Positions 7,003-15,333 are shown, counted from the first letter of the stretch. The stretch: 34,454 bases of DNA from Verrucomicrobia bacterium UBA1211 (GCA_002309585.1 DBXN01000171.1:10037-44490), one strand, 5' to 3'. Program-made: numbers and translations. Notes: a model not told the origin generated them from the sequence alone.

Positions 7003-7790
7003 TCCTTCCCTTCCGGCCAATAATCCCGGATCCAGGGGGTCGGCAGGCAGGTATGGTGCGTCTTCACCTTCCGGCCCCGGTCCATCCCGTGATACCCCGT
7101 CAACGCGACATCCAGATCGGGACGGCCGTGGAAAGCGAGGATCCGGCAGCCTCTCGGGAGGCGCGGCGTGAGGAACTTGTTCAGGGGCCAGCTCCACATG
7201 CAGTGGCGCTTGAAGCTGCACACCCACTCCTCCGGCCACCAGACCACCTTCTTCATCGCGTAGGTCTGGAACTTCTGGGAACCTTTGGTGAACTTCCAGG
7301 CGAGCGAGGGATCATCCTTCTCGCGGATGAAGGTTTCATAAACATCGTTCGACGCACCCGCCTCGAAGCGGAAGCAGGAGGAGTTCCCGATCGGCGGAAC
7401 CTTCCGGAACCAGCGTTTGTACCGTTCGATCCAGTTGTGGATGATGCACCGCTCGCCGGGATGGAAATCGAAGAAACAGTCAAGGTCGCCCGTGATCAGC
7501 AGGTCGATATCCATAAAGAGGGTTGGCCCCTTCAAGTTGGCGAAGCCATCCTGGAAGATCAGCAGCTTTACGAAGATGTTCGGCCACTGCCGGTCCATAC
7601 CGGGATTGGGCGGGAAGGGAACCGTCTCGATGCCATCGACCAGTCCCTCGGGATTGTCGGTGACGCAGACGAAACGGAACGGTCGGTGCAGATGCCGCTT
7701 CACCCCCGCATAGAGGTTGTTCACATAAATGGGCCCGTAGCGGGTTCCCCATTTCAGACAGAGAATGTTAACCGGTTCGCGTGAATCCAT
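6993..7790 (-). CDS. GT-A type glycosyltransferase (family 8-like)
   Basis: The 265-residue protein starts MDSREPVNILCLKWGTRYG, followed by YVNNLYAGVKRHLH and RFVCVTDNPEG, the usual opening of GT-A nucleotide-sugar enzymes. The metal-binding DxD motif is visible in TLFMDIDLLITGDL (about residues 90-105). No membrane segment is seen. It precedes the CgeB-like gene by about 50 bases on the same strand. AAAGG lies seven bases before the ATG. The C terminus (KEED then TAA) is formed inside the 8-base repeat array, so the last residues may have been shaped by the repeat. The substrate is unknown. Confidence 0.75.
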   Translation of the reverse strand: MDSREPVNILCLKWGTRYGPIYVNNLYAGVKRHLHRPFRFVCVTDNPEGLVDGIETVPFPPNPGMDRQWPNIFVKLLIFQDGFANLKGPTLFMDIDLLITGDLDCFFDFHPGERCIIHNWIERYKRWFRKVPPIGNSSCFRFEAGASNDVYETFIREKDDPSLAWKFTKGSQKFQTYAMKKVVWWPEEWVCSFKRHCMWSWPLNKFLTPRLPRGCRILAFHGRPDLDVALTGYHGMDRGRKVKTHHTCLPTPWIRDYWPEGKEED

Positions 7791-7821
7791 AACAAAACCT
7801 TTAAATCAATACACATCCTAT

Positions 7822-7849
7822 TTTATACCACCCCCGCATAGCGGGGCAA
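7822..7849 (-). promoter_or_regulatory. Promoter for the glycosyltransferase pair
   Basis: On the minus strand TTGCCC (-35) and TATAAA (-10) are separated by 16 bases. The -10 is preceded by GG, as in other promoters of this window. The spacer contains the inverted repeat CCCCGC/GCGGGG (7832-7846), so the promoter spacer could form a hairpin or bind a dimeric regulator. Confidence 0.55.
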
Positions 7850-7856
7850 CAGAAAA

Positions 7857-9818
7857 TCAAAACGGATCGCGTGATTGACTGCCGTCCGCAAGGATGTGGC
7901 AAGGGTGTTCCCGCCTTTGTGCAAGACCGAGTCCTTCGGCGATGGCGGCGGCGGCGGCGCGGAGGGTCTCTGGTGTGTGAGATGCCATCAGGGCGACACG
8001 GAGACGGGCGGCACCCTTCGCGACGGTGGGATAGCGGATGGCGGGAATCAGGAAGCCCCGTTCCAGCAACAGCTCTGCGAGGGCGGTCGCCTGGCGTTCA
8101 TCCCCGACCGGGATGGGGACGATGGCGGAGGCGGTCCGGACCCGAATCCCGTAACGCGCCAGTTCGACGGTGAAAAGCGCGACATTGTCCCTCAGCCGCG
8201 CCACCCGTTCGGGTTCCGCCTCCAGAACGGTCAAGGCCGCATCGGCGGCGGCCACGGCGGGCGCGCCGGCCGCGGTGGAGAAGATGAAGGGGCGCGAGGT
8301 GTTGCGCAGATAGTCGATCAGGACCCGAGACGCGCAGATGAATCCCCCTTCCGAGCCGAGCGCCTTGGAAAGCGTTCCCATCAGAATATCCGGATGGTCG
8401 CATCCGGCCTCTTCCGTCAATCCGCGCCCCGTCGCGCCGAGAACCCCGGTGGCGTGGGCCTCATCGATCATCGAAAAGGCGTCATACCGGCGGCAGACCG
8501 CGAGAAACCGGGGCAGATCGAGCGAATCGCCATCCATTGAGAAGACGGCATCCGAGACGGCAAGCCGGCGGCGGAATTCGCGGCAGGCGGCGAGTTTCCG
8601 TTCGAAATCGACCATGTCGTTGTGGCGGTAAACCAAGATATCCGCGCCGGAAAGCCGGCAGCCGTCGATGATCGAAGCGTGGTTCAACTCGTCCGAGAGA
8701 ATCACGTCTCCTTTGCGGACGAGCGCGGTGATCGCGCCGACATTCGCCATGTAGCCGGTGGCGTAGGTGAGGGCGGCCTCCGTACCTTTGAACGCGGCGA
8801 GATGGCGTTCGAGCGCGACATGCGGGGGTTGCGTTCCGGTGGTGAGGCGCGAACCGCCCGATCCCGCCCCCCAGCGCCGGGCGGCTTCCGCCGCCGCGGC
8901 AGTCACGCGCGGATCCCGGGCGAGATCGAGGTAATCGTTGGAGGAGAGAACCGCCACCTCGCGGCCGTCCAGCCGCGCGACGGGGCCGGCGGGCGCCTCC
9001 AGCGTCCGGCAGAACCGCGAAAGCCCGGCGTTCTCCATCAGGGCCAAATCGGCCTCCAGCCCGCGGAACCGACACGCGGCGACCGGTTCGGAAAGGAGGG
9101 GGACATCGGTGACGACAACCCGCCGCTGTTCCAAAAAGTGAATCGTCTCCGGTACTTGGCTGCGGGGACCTCGGTAGAGGAAGATCCGTCCGCCCGCCGG
9201 ATCGCCCTTCTCCTTGATCACGGTGATGCGGCGGTAACCGAGTGAACGGGTCGCCACATAGCCCGTCACATAGTCGGGATCGTCCGAAACGCAGATCTCA
9301 CCGATGATGCCGGGCGCATATTGGACCTTGGTGGCGAGGACGATCGCCTCGGCGTAGTGGTTCTTGCCGGAAAGGGTGTTTTTGGCGAGCGAGTCCGCGT
9401 CATCCATATAGGTGGCCCGGACGCCGCGCGCGGGGTCCGGTTCGAGCCGTTCCAGTGTGTCGGCGTCCAGCAGCATCGCTCCGCGCATCCCGTGGCTCTC
9501 GGCGAAACGGACCATGATCGCTTCGGCATGGGCAATCCCGGCGGAGGCAAGCAGATCAACCGCCAGGGCGCGTCCCTCGGCGGCCGTGCGGGTCACATGC
9601 GTCATGACGGAAAGCGCGGGCAGGCGCAGCGGCTCGCCGGAGGCTTCGATCTTCACCTGGATGAAATCCGGAACGCCTTTGGCGTGATTGAGCGCGCGAT
9701 CGACCAGCGCGGCGGCGGTGCGGGACGCGGCGGAAGCGGGAACCATCCGTTCCGCGCCGGAGATATGCGTACCGGCCTGCGCCGCGCGCATCTTAATGGA
9801 ATAAAGCGGGTCACTCAT
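7857..9818 (-). CDS. bioWF: Fused BioW-BioF: 6-carboxyhexanoate-CoA ligase and 8-amino-7-oxononanoate synthase
   Basis: This 653-residue protein joins two successive enzymes of biotin synthesis. Residues 1 to about 240 are BioW, which activates pimelate to pimeloyl-CoA; the family start YSIKMRAAQ and HISGAERMV are clear. Residues from about 265 are BioF, a PLP-dependent alpha-oxoamine synthase that condenses pimeloyl-CoA with alanine. It shows SSNDYLDLA, GSGGSRLTTGT, NHASIIDG, DEAHATGVLG and the PLP lysine in GTLSKALGSEGG. The start at 9818 is set by the BioW homology and by an eight-base overlap with the bioA stop (ATGAGTGA), which implies translational coupling. Pimeloyl-CoA could be handed straight to the second site. 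The dependence on BioW means free pimelate is the precursor rather than a BioC-BioH route. Confidence 0.93.
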   Translation of the reverse strand: MSDPLYSIKMRAAQAGTHISGAERMVPASAASRTAAALVDRALNHAKGVPDFIQVKIEASGEPLRLPALSVMTHVTRTAAEGRALAVDLLASAGIAHAEAIMVRFAESHGMRGAMLLDADTLERLEPDPARGVRATYMDDADSLAKNTLSGKNHYAEAIVLATKVQYAPGIIGEICVSDDPDYVTGYVATRSLGYRRITVIKEKGDPAGGRIFLYRGPRSQVPETIHFLEQRRVVVTDVPLLSEPVAACRFRGLEADLALMENAGLSRFCRTLEAPAGPVARLDGREVAVLSSNDYLDLARDPRVTAAAAEAARRWGAGSGGSRLTTGTQPPHVALERHLAAFKGTEAALTYATGYMANVGAITALVRKGDVILSDELNHASIIDGCRLSGADILVYRHNDMVDFERKLAACREFRRRLAVSDAVFSMDGDSLDLPRFLAVCRRYDAFSMIDEAHATGVLGATGRGLTEEAGCDHPDILMGTLSKALGSEGGFICASRVLIDYLRNTSRPFIFSTAAGAPAVAAADAALTVLEAEPERVARLRDNVALFTVELARYGIRVRTASAIVPIPVGDERQATALAELLLERGFLIPAIRYPTVAKGAARLRVALMASHTPETLRAAAAAIAEGLGLAQRREHPCHILADGSQSRDPF

Positions 9819-11115
9819 GGAAATCGGAATCAGCTGGGGTTGTGTCGGGCGGACGCGAAGCGAGATCCATAATCGCAAACGCGATGCGGTCGATGGTCCG
9901 CTCGTCCGAGATAAGGGGCGGCATGGCGTAGATGAAGGTACAGAAGGGCCGAAGCCATACGCCGTGGGTGTCGATCACATCGGAGATGTCAGCCTGCGAG
10001 GGTAGACGGCGCACTTCCACAACGGCAACCGCGCCAAGGATACGCACATCCACGACATTGGGCAGGGCCTTGAGCGGCATAAGCCGGCGGGCGAAGGCGC
10101 TTTCGATCCGTTTGACGTTCGCCGTGTAGTCGCTGGAAGCGAAGAGATCGAGCGAGGCGCACGCCGCCGCGCAGGCGAGGGGGTTGGCCATATAGGTGGG
10201 ACCGTGCATGAAGGCGGAGGGGGTGCCGTTCGAGATCGTCTCCGCCACGCGGGCCGAGGTAAGGGTCGCGGCCAGCGTGAGATGCCCGCCGGTCAGAGCC
10301 TTCCCGACCGTCATGATGTCAGGCGTGACCCCGGCGTGATCCCGCGCCCAGCGCGGTCCCGTGCGGTAGAACCCGGCGGCGATCTCATCGAAAATCAGCA
10401 GCGTGCCGGTCTCATCGCAGAGCCGCCTCATCACGCGCAGATACTCCGGATGGTAGAGGTTCATGGCGTTGGCGGCCTGGAAGACCGGCTCGCAGATCAC
10501 GGCGGCGATCTCGCCCCGATGCGCGTCCAGCATCCGGGCGAGAGAATCGGCGTCGGCCGGTTGCCAGGACGTCCCGAAGGCGCAGGCCGGTTTTTCCGCA
10601 AAGAAGTGGCGTGTCATGATCCCCTTGAAGAGGGTGTGCATCCCGTCGGGATCGGAGAGCGCCATGCAGAGCGAGGTGTCGCCATGATACCCGCCCTTGA
10701 GGGCCAGAAAGCGGTTCCGTTCCGGATGGCCGATGGCGGTCTGGGCCTGCACCGCCATCTTCGCGGCAACCTCCACCGCGATGGAACCGGAATCCGCGAA
10801 AAAGACACGGTCCAACCCGGCGGGGACGAACGCGATCAATTTCTCAGCCAACTCCACGGCGGGCGCATGGGTGAAGCCGCCAAACATCACATGGCAGAGT
10901 TTTTCCGATTGGCGGCGGACCGCTTCGACGATCGCGGGGTGGTTGTGGCCGTGTGCCACGCACCACCAGCTGGAGACGGCATCGATAAGCCGCCGTCCGT
11001 CCGCCAGAACGATCTCGACCCCTTCGGCGGCACTGGCCAGACGGACGGGGGGCGGATCCTTCAGCGACGCGTAGGGATGCCAGATATGGGTGCGGTCATA
11101 GGTCAAAGCGGTCAT
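9811..11115 (-). CDS. bioA: Adenosylmethionine-8-amino-7-oxononanoate aminotransferase
   Basis: BioA is a class III PLP aminotransferase that converts 8-amino-7-oxononanoate to 7,8-diaminononanoate, with S-adenosylmethionine as the usual amino donor. The 434-residue protein has HIWHPYASL at the N terminus and SSWWCVAHGHNHP, both BioA-specific. It also has SGSIAVEVAAKMA, DEIAAGFYRTG, and the PLP lysine in TVGKALTGG. The start at 11115 is chosen because homology begins there and because it overlaps the bioD stop by four bases (ATGA). Longer in-frame extensions run into bioD. It is the middle gene of the bioD-bioA-bioWF operon. Confidence 0.95.
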   Translation of the reverse strand: MTALTYDRTHIWHPYASLKDPPPVRLASAAEGVEIVLADGRRLIDAVSSWWCVAHGHNHPAIVEAVRRQSEKLCHVMFGGFTHAPAVELAEKLIAFVPAGLDRVFFADSGSIAVEVAAKMAVQAQTAIGHPERNRFLALKGGYHGDTSLCMALSDPDGMHTLFKGIMTRHFFAEKPACAFGTSWQPADADSLARMLDAHRGEIAAVICEPVFQAANAMNLYHPEYLRVMRRLCDETGTLLIFDEIAAGFYRTGPRWARDHAGVTPDIMTVGKALTGGHLTLAATLTSARVAETISNGTPSAFMHGPTYMANPLACAAACASLDLFASSDYTANVKRIESAFARRLMPLKALPNVVDVRILGAVAVVEVRRLPSQADISDVIDTHGVWLRPFCTFIYAMPPLISDERTIDRIAFAIMDLASRPPDTTPADSDFHE

Positions 11116-11795
11116 GCGAAAAGCTCCGAGAAATCCAAATCGGGATAGGGCCCGCCGACGGGAACAGACGGTACCCGGACAAGCGCGGGCGGGAAACCCC
11201 ATTTCGCGAGATAGCGGCGGATCGTCGCGGGCGTATCCGCGTCGATCAGCGGATCGGTGGGCGGATAGCCGTTGTAGACCACCCCCGCGACAGCCATCCC
11301 GCGCGTCTTCGCCGCCTCAAGCGAGAGAAGCGTGTGGTTGATTGATCCAAGCCGTCCGGAGGCAACCAGAATCAGCGGCCAGTTCTGCGCGGCGGCGAAA
11401 TCGGCGGTCAGCGTCTCCGGCGTCAGCGGCACGTGCAGCCCCCCGGCGGACTCCACCAAGACGACCGTATGATGCGCCGCGCAGGATCTCACGGCTTCCG
11501 CGACGGCCCCCAGATCGACCGTTCGCCCCTCCAGCGATGCAGCGAGCAACGGCGAGGACGGAAAGCGGAAGATCTGCGGCGCCGTGAGCCCGGCCGCGTC
11601 CTCGGGGAAACGCCCGCCGCCGCAGATCGCCCGGTGCAGATCGATATCCTCCGAGAAGCCGTCATTGCCGGTTTGAACGAGTTTGACGGTGATGGCATCC
11701 ACCCCGCGCAGGATAAGCGACCGCGCCATCAGGCCGGTAACGACACTCTTGCCGATACCGGTATCGATACCGGAAATGAAATAGACTGACTTCAT
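11112..11795 (-). CDS. bioD: Dethiobiotin synthetase
   Basis: BioD closes the ureido ring of dethiobiotin using ATP and CO2. The 227-residue protein shows the P-loop GIDTGIGKS, the lysine segment VKLVQTGND, and VESAGGLHVPLT, the counterpart of the family GAGG motif. The start MKSVYFISG at 11795 places the P-loop at residue 8, as in homologues. An in-frame GTG 12 codons upstream is less likely. It heads the biotin operon and is divergent from trpF. The final BioB step is not encoded in this window. Confidence 0.93.
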   Translation of the reverse strand: MKSVYFISGIDTGIGKSVVTGLMARSLILRGVDAITVKLVQTGNDGFSEDIDLHRAICGGGRFPEDAAGLTAPQIFRFPSSPLLAASLEGRTVDLGAVAEAVRSCAAHHTVVLVESAGGLHVPLTPETLTADFAAAQNWPLILVASGRLGSINHTLLSLEAAKTRGMAVAGVVYNGYPPTDPLIDADTPATIRRYLAKWGFPPALVRVPSVPVGGPYPDLDFSELFA

Positions 11796-11880
11796 GGCTG
11801 CACACCCATCCAAAAAACGAAACAGGGCCACAGTTTATCACATCCGCGAAAAAGGGACAACCTCGCGGAAACCCTTCGCT

Positions 11881-11908
11881 TTCACCTTCCGCGCGAATCT
11901 GCTATAGT
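11881..11908 (+). promoter_or_regulatory. Promoter for trpF
   Basis: TTCACC (-35) and TATAGT (-10) are separated by 16 bases, with the trpF ATG 26 bases downstream. The spacer lies between divergent bioD and trpF. Confidence 0.5.
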
Positions 11909-11934
11909 GTCTCTGTTTTCGGGAAAGGGAAAGT

Positions 11935-12492
11935 ATGGCGGAAATTAAAATTTGCGGTGTGAACGATGCCGCGTTCGCCGTGGCGGCGGAACGGTTGGGG
12001 GCGGATTATCTCGGGTTGATTTTCGCGAAAGGGAGTCCGCGACAAATCACGCCGGAAGAGGCGAAGGCGATTGTGGCCGCGCTGAAAGGGCGGGCCAGGG
12101 TGGTGGGAGTCTTCACCGACACGCCGGTGGCGGAGATCCGGACGATCGCGGAACAAGTCGGTTTCGGCATCGTGCAGCTGCATCGCCGTGCGGAGGCGGC
12201 CGACATCCAGGCGTTGCGGCAGGCGGGATTCGAGGTCTGGGCGCTCGCGGGCGGAGCCGAGGCGGACACGCTGATCTTCGACGCCTCGCATGGCGACGGC
12301 GAAACCGCGCTGCGGTTCGGCGGGTGGAAGACGATGCTGGCCGGCGGGATCGGACCGGACACCGTGGCCGACGCGCTGCGCTCCGGCGCCGACATCGTGG
12401 ATGCCAGCGGGGCGCTGGAGGTCGCGCCGGGGGTCAAATCGATCCCGAAACTGGAGGCGTTCATGCGGCGGGTCGCGGAAGCGCGGCCGTGA
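11935..12492 (+). CDS. trpF: Phosphoribosylanthranilate isomerase
   Basis: TrpF isomerises N-(5-phosphoribosyl)anthranilate to the ribulose form in tryptophan synthesis, on a TIM barrel. The start MAEIKICGV holds the catalytic cysteine. GLIFAKGSPRQI, VGVFTDTP and VQLHR follow in order. The catalytic aspartate is probably in IFDASHGDG, and LAGGIGPDTV and VDASGALEVAPG form the phosphate-binding end. At 185 residues it is at the short end for the family. The usual SSGVE motif is replaced by ASGALE, a mild deviation. GGGAAAG precedes the ATG. The only other tryptophan gene nearby is the TrpB2-type gene about 3 kb downstream, with the pilin-like cluster between. Confidence 0.9.
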   Translation: MAEIKICGVNDAAFAVAAERLGADYLGLIFAKGSPRQITPEEAKAIVAALKGRARVVGVFTDTPVAEIRTIAEQVGFGIVQLHRRAEAADIQALRQAGFEVWALAGGAEADTLIFDASHGDGETALRFGGWKTMLAGGIGPDTVADALRSGADIVDASGALEVAPGVKSIPKLEAFMRRVAEARP

Positions 12493-12509
12493 GCGCAACC
12501 CAGCCTTCG

Positions 12510-12539
12510 ACTCCATGACCTTCGACCGTGGAGTTTTTT
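12510..12539 (+). terminator. Probable terminator after trpF
   Basis: ACTCCA (12510-12515) pairs with TGGAGT (12529-12534), followed directly by a T run (12535-12539). The stem is only six bases with a 13-base loop, so strength is uncertain. The loop contains a repeat of the word CCTTCGAC seen just upstream. Confidence 0.5.
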
Positions 12540-12564
12540 GACCCTCTCCACCCGCATTTGTCCA

Positions 12565-12593
12565 TTGTCTCACTCCGGCGGGCGTGGTATACT
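12565..12593 (+). promoter_or_regulatory. Promoter of the pilin-like cluster, possibly giving a leaderless mRNA
   Basis: TTGTCT (-35), a 17-base spacer and TATACT (-10) make a good sigma-70 type promoter. The -10 ends only seven bases before the ATG at 12601, and no ribosome binding site is visible between. Transcription would start at or next to the A of the start codon. Confidence 0.55.
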
Positions 12594-12600
12594 TTGGCCG

Positions 12601-12783
12601 ATGTTTGGAAAAGAGCAGGATAGGCGACAGCGGCGGAAGCGGCGCTCCGGACAGGCCATGGTCGAGTATATCATCGTCTTTGTGGTCCTGTTGGGTGTGG
12701 TGTCGGTCGCTTCGATCTGCCTCTACGCCGTCCGTCAGCAATCCAACCGCGCGTTGGATCTGGTAGCTTCGGAATATCCATAA
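12601..12783 (+). CDS. Flp-type pilin-like small protein 1
   Basis: This 60-residue protein has a basic N terminus (DRRQRRKRRSG). Next comes QAMVEYIIVFVVLLGVVSVASI, a hydrophobic helix with the type IVb (Flp) prepilin pattern of Gly-17 followed by Glu at +5 and Tyr at +6. A TadV-like prepilin peptidase would cut after Gly-17. The mature part is only about 43 residues. It is first in a cluster of four genes that all start with a (R/H/A)GQ motif before a hydrophobic segment. Fifteen bases separate it from the second pilin-like gene. Role as a pilin or pseudopilin is inferred from the motif; no assembly ATPase or secretin is nearby. Confidence 0.7.
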   Translation: MFGKEQDRRQRRKRRSGQAMVEYIIVFVVLLGVVSVASICLYAVRQQSNRALDLVASEYP

Positions 12784-12798
12784 AGAAAGGGTCATGCT

Positions 12799-13044
12799 AT
12801 GTTCATGCTACAACTGAAGAAGAACCGCCGCGGTCAAACGATGGTGGAATACATCATTATCGTGGTGCTGATTGCGATCACGCTGTTGGTCCTGTTCTCC
12901 AGATTAAGCAAAGCCACGGGCAAGAAGATCGCCGGCGCGACCTCCGCGCTGGATGCGGATACCGGTTCCGAGGCCGAATCGCTGGCGAACGAGATCGACG
13001 AGAACAAGGTGCGCGATCTCCAGCCCGACGGCTCGTTTAAGTAA
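12799..13044 (+). CDS. Flp-type pilin-like small protein 2
   Basis: The 81-residue protein reads MFMLQLKKNRRG, then QTMVEYIIIVVLIAITLLVL. It carries the same Flp cleavage pattern (Gly-12, Glu +5, Tyr +6) and hydrophobic helix as the preceding gene. A hydrophilic, acidic C-terminal half rich in Asp, Glu and Ser would be exposed. AAAGGG stands seven bases upstream of the ATG at 12799; an ATG two codons later is also possible. It is probably cotranscribed with its neighbour. The pair could be major and minor subunits of one filament. The TAA stop is the start of an 8-base repeat array. Confidence 0.72.
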   Translation: MFMLQLKKNRRGQTMVEYIIIVVLIAITLLVLFSRLSKATGKKIAGATSALDADTGSEAESLANEIDENKVRDLQPDGSFK

Positions 13045-13084
13045 GGTTAAAGGGTTAAAAGGTTATAGGCGGTTGTCGGTTGTC
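13043..13084. repeat. 8-base and 7-base repeats at the 3' end of pilin-like gene 2 (array F)
   Basis: AAGGTTAA, AGGGTTAA and AAGGTTAT are three consecutive 8-base units (13043-13066), the first overlapping the TAA stop codon. Two perfect 7-base units GGTTGTC follow (13071-13084). The 16 bases AAGGTTAAAGGGTTAA are shared with the minus strand of array D. Confidence 0.7.
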
Positions 13085-13153
13085 GAGGCTGATACTTGAA
13101 ACCGAGAGCGAGCCTTCGATTTTCGACCTTTGCCCCGCGACCTTTTGAAAGCC

Positions 13154-13843
13154 ATGAGACGCTCCGTCCATTCGACGCGAAGGGCCCGGCATGGCCAAGC
13201 GATGATCGAGTCATTGCTCGTGATTCTCTTGGCGAGTTTGGTTTTTTTCGCTGTCTTCCAATATGCCCATCTCTTCGCCTGCAAGGCGATCCTCTCCCAT
13301 GCGGCGACCCGCGCGGCGCGCGCGCGGACGGTGGGCTTCAACGAATGGATGGTCCGCAAGAGCGCGCTGGTCGCCGCGATTCCCGCATCGGGGCGGCGGC
13401 TTTCGCCCTCCTATTCGGACATGAGCGGGGCCTACATCGCGGCGATCGCCCGTCGTGATCCAGGAACGGTCTTCAACATCGCCCTCCGCGCCACCCACCG
13501 CTCCCAATCGTACGCGTTGGAGGTGGGGCGGATTCCCGAGTTCATGGAGAGCATCAACGATCCCTCGTCCCAAACCATTCTGGATTACGAGTACTGGGAT
13601 CGGACGGAGGTCGACATCCATGAACGTCCGGCGTTTGACGGCACCTCCCCCGGCACGCTGACGGTGCGCGTCCGGCAGCGCCATCCGCTGCTGATCGGGT
13701 TGGATTCGCTGGAGGAAGGTGAACTCCGTTCCGTCAACGAAAACGCGGAGGGAAGCAACGCCGCCGAAGAGGATCTTGCCATCGCGGGCGAATACTCAAT
13801 CGAGAGCCACTATCCCCTCTACCTGGAGGATGCCCAATGGTGA
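13154..13843 (+). CDS. TadE-like membrane-anchored protein
   Basis: The 229-residue protein begins MRRSVHSTRRARHG, then QAMIESLLVILLASLVFFAVFQ. This is a TadE-type N terminus with a prepilin-like Gly and Glu at +5, followed by HLFACKAILSHAATRAARA. The remainder is predicted extracytoplasmic. TadE proteins are pseudopilins of the Tad/Flp pilus. The ATG at 13154 is preferred over an upstream in-frame TTG at 13130, which lies in repeat-like spacer sequence. The downstream gene overlaps by seven bases, implying coupling. The protein beyond the first 60 residues shows no recognised domain. Confidence 0.7.
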   Translation: MRRSVHSTRRARHGQAMIESLLVILLASLVFFAVFQYAHLFACKAILSHAATRAARARTVGFNEWMVRKSALVAAIPASGRRLSPSYSDMSGAYIAAIARRDPGTVFNIALRATHRSQSYALEVGRIPEFMESINDPSSQTILDYEYWDRTEVDIHERPAFDGTSPGTLTVRVRQRHPLLIGLDSLEEGELRSVNENAEGSNAAEEDLAIAGEYSIESHYPLYLEDAQW

Positions 13844-15333
13844 CGGGCCGGAACGGAAGACGGGCGGGGCAGGCGGTGGTCTTCATCCTCTTGACCCTGG
13901 TGATTCTCATCTTCTTCCTCCTGTTCATCGTTGACCTGCACCGGATCATCCAACGCAAGGATCAGGCGCAGAACGCGGGCGACGCCGCCGCGCTGGCCGC
14001 CGCCCGCTGGCAGGGCGCGACGCTGAATCTGATCGGGGAACTGAACCTGATGCACGCGCTGGCCCTGACGGCGCCGGATCCCGCCGCCGTCCACGCGATC
14101 ACCTCCATGCAGGCCCGGCTCTGCTTCACCGGCCCGCTCGCCGGACTGCTGGCCGCGCAGGTCGCCGCCAAAAACAACCGGATCTATGTGAACAACAACA
14201 TGACGACCCTCCTGGAGGAACATGCCGCGACGATCCGGACCGAGTATGCCCAACTCTTCGAGGGCGGGGATATGACCTTCCAGGAACCGTGGCCCGGCGC
14301 CTGGCAGGAGTATGCCGATCTGATCAACCAGATCGCCAGCGACGGGATCGCCGCCGGTCCCGACAACATGCGGTTCTATCAATTCGACTCCGACCACATC
14401 CTGCTCCGCAAAGACTTTTACCAGGCGGTTGACGGCTACGGCTGGTGCTGGTTCTACTGGAACGCCTACGGGCTGCTGCGCACCTACTCCTCCTACCGCG
14501 ACTGGCCGCCGCTTCCCGAACCGACCGGCGAAGATTACGCCAATTCCGAAATCTTCGGCCTCTCGCTCGTCCCCTTCACCACCCCGATCCAGCGGGTCTT
14601 TTCCGCCCCGCAACTGGCGGATTACGCGGCAAACGCGGGATTCCCCGAATTGACCGCCGCCGCCCTCACCGCATCCAACGCGATGGATCGGCTTGAAACC
14701 TGGTTTTTCTACAATCCAAGCGATTGGGACGAATGGTCGCGGATGAAGCCCGACGGAGAGGATTCCTTCCCTGTGACGGGACCGGTCCGGCACGAATACG
14801 ACGTCGCCGGCGCCGACGCGATCGTCCGGGTCGGGGCGACCGTCGACCGGATGACCCCGAACATCGCCGGCGGTGCCCATACCGATTCGGTCACCTGGTC
14901 CAGTGCCGCCAAGCCCTTCGGTTACCTTGAGACCGATACCGGGAAGGAACCGGCGACCGCCGCCGCCTTCTTCGTCCTGCCCGCGTTCCGCCACGTCCGG
15001 CTGATTCCGGTCGATGCCGCATCCGGCGCGCAATACGCCTCCGCCGACGCGGATTGGGTCCGCCACATCCGTGGCCACCTCCACGCCTATCTTGAGACGG
15101 GCCGACTCCAGAGCGAAACGTGCGCCTATTGCCGGACCCTCGCGTTTTGGGACCAAAACCCCGTCCAGCAAGTGGCGGAAACGGTCGTCGGGAACGACGG
15201 CACCGCGCGCAGAGAGGTGATCAACAAACCGTTCCGCCAAATCGGGATCGACTGGCTTGAGGAGTTCAAGGAGAACTGCCGCCGGTATTCGTCGGGGGGA
15301 GGCCGCGGAGGCGGCACCCGGCGCGGGCACTGA
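13837..15333 (+). CDS. TadG-like protein (putative Flp-pilus assembly domain)
   Basis: This 498-residue protein has a basic start with RRAGQA, one membrane segment VVFILLTLVILIFFLLFIVD, then HRIIQRKDQAQNAGDAAALAAA. The last stretch is the hallmark of the Tad N-terminal domain found in TadG. The remaining 440 residues are extracytoplasmic and rich in Trp, Tyr and Phe (for example GYGWCWFYWNAYG), with a CAYC motif about 70 residues before the end. The C terminus is an unusual Gly/Arg tail (SSGGGRGGGTRRGH). It overlaps the TadE-like gene. The conserved +5 Glu of processed pilins is replaced by Phe, so it is more likely membrane-anchored than assembled. No CpaF/TadA, RcpA or TadBC genes are in the window. 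Confidence 0.68.
   Translation: MVTGRNGRRAGQAVVFILLTLVILIFFLLFIVDLHRIIQRKDQAQNAGDAAALAAARWQGATLNLIGELNLMHALALTAPDPAAVHAITSMQARLCFTGPLAGLLAAQVAAKNNRIYVNNNMTTLLEEHAATIRTEYAQLFEGGDMTFQEPWPGAWQEYADLINQIASDGIAAGPDNMRFYQFDSDHILLRKDFYQAVDGYGWCWFYWNAYGLLRTYSSYRDWPPLPEPTGEDYANSEIFGLSLVPFTTPIQRVFSAPQLADYAANAGFPELTAAALTASNAMDRLETWFFYNPSDWDEWSRMKPDGEDSFPVTGPVRHEYDVAGADAIVRVGATVDRMTPNIAGGAHTDSVTWSSAAKPFGYLETDTGKEPATAAAFFVLPAFRHVRLIPVDAASGAQYASADADWVRHIRGHLHAYLETGRLQSETCAYCRTLAFWDQNPVQQVAETVVGNDGTARREVINKPFRQIGIDWLEEFKENCRRYSSGGGRGGGTRRGH

Noticed and set aside
13819..15330. 503-codon minus-strand frame opposite the TadG-like gene
   Set aside because: It is low-complexity Gly/Arg/Asp/Val sequence typical of antisense to a GC-rich gene. 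The plus frame has the Tad domain and a translational overlap with its upstream partner.
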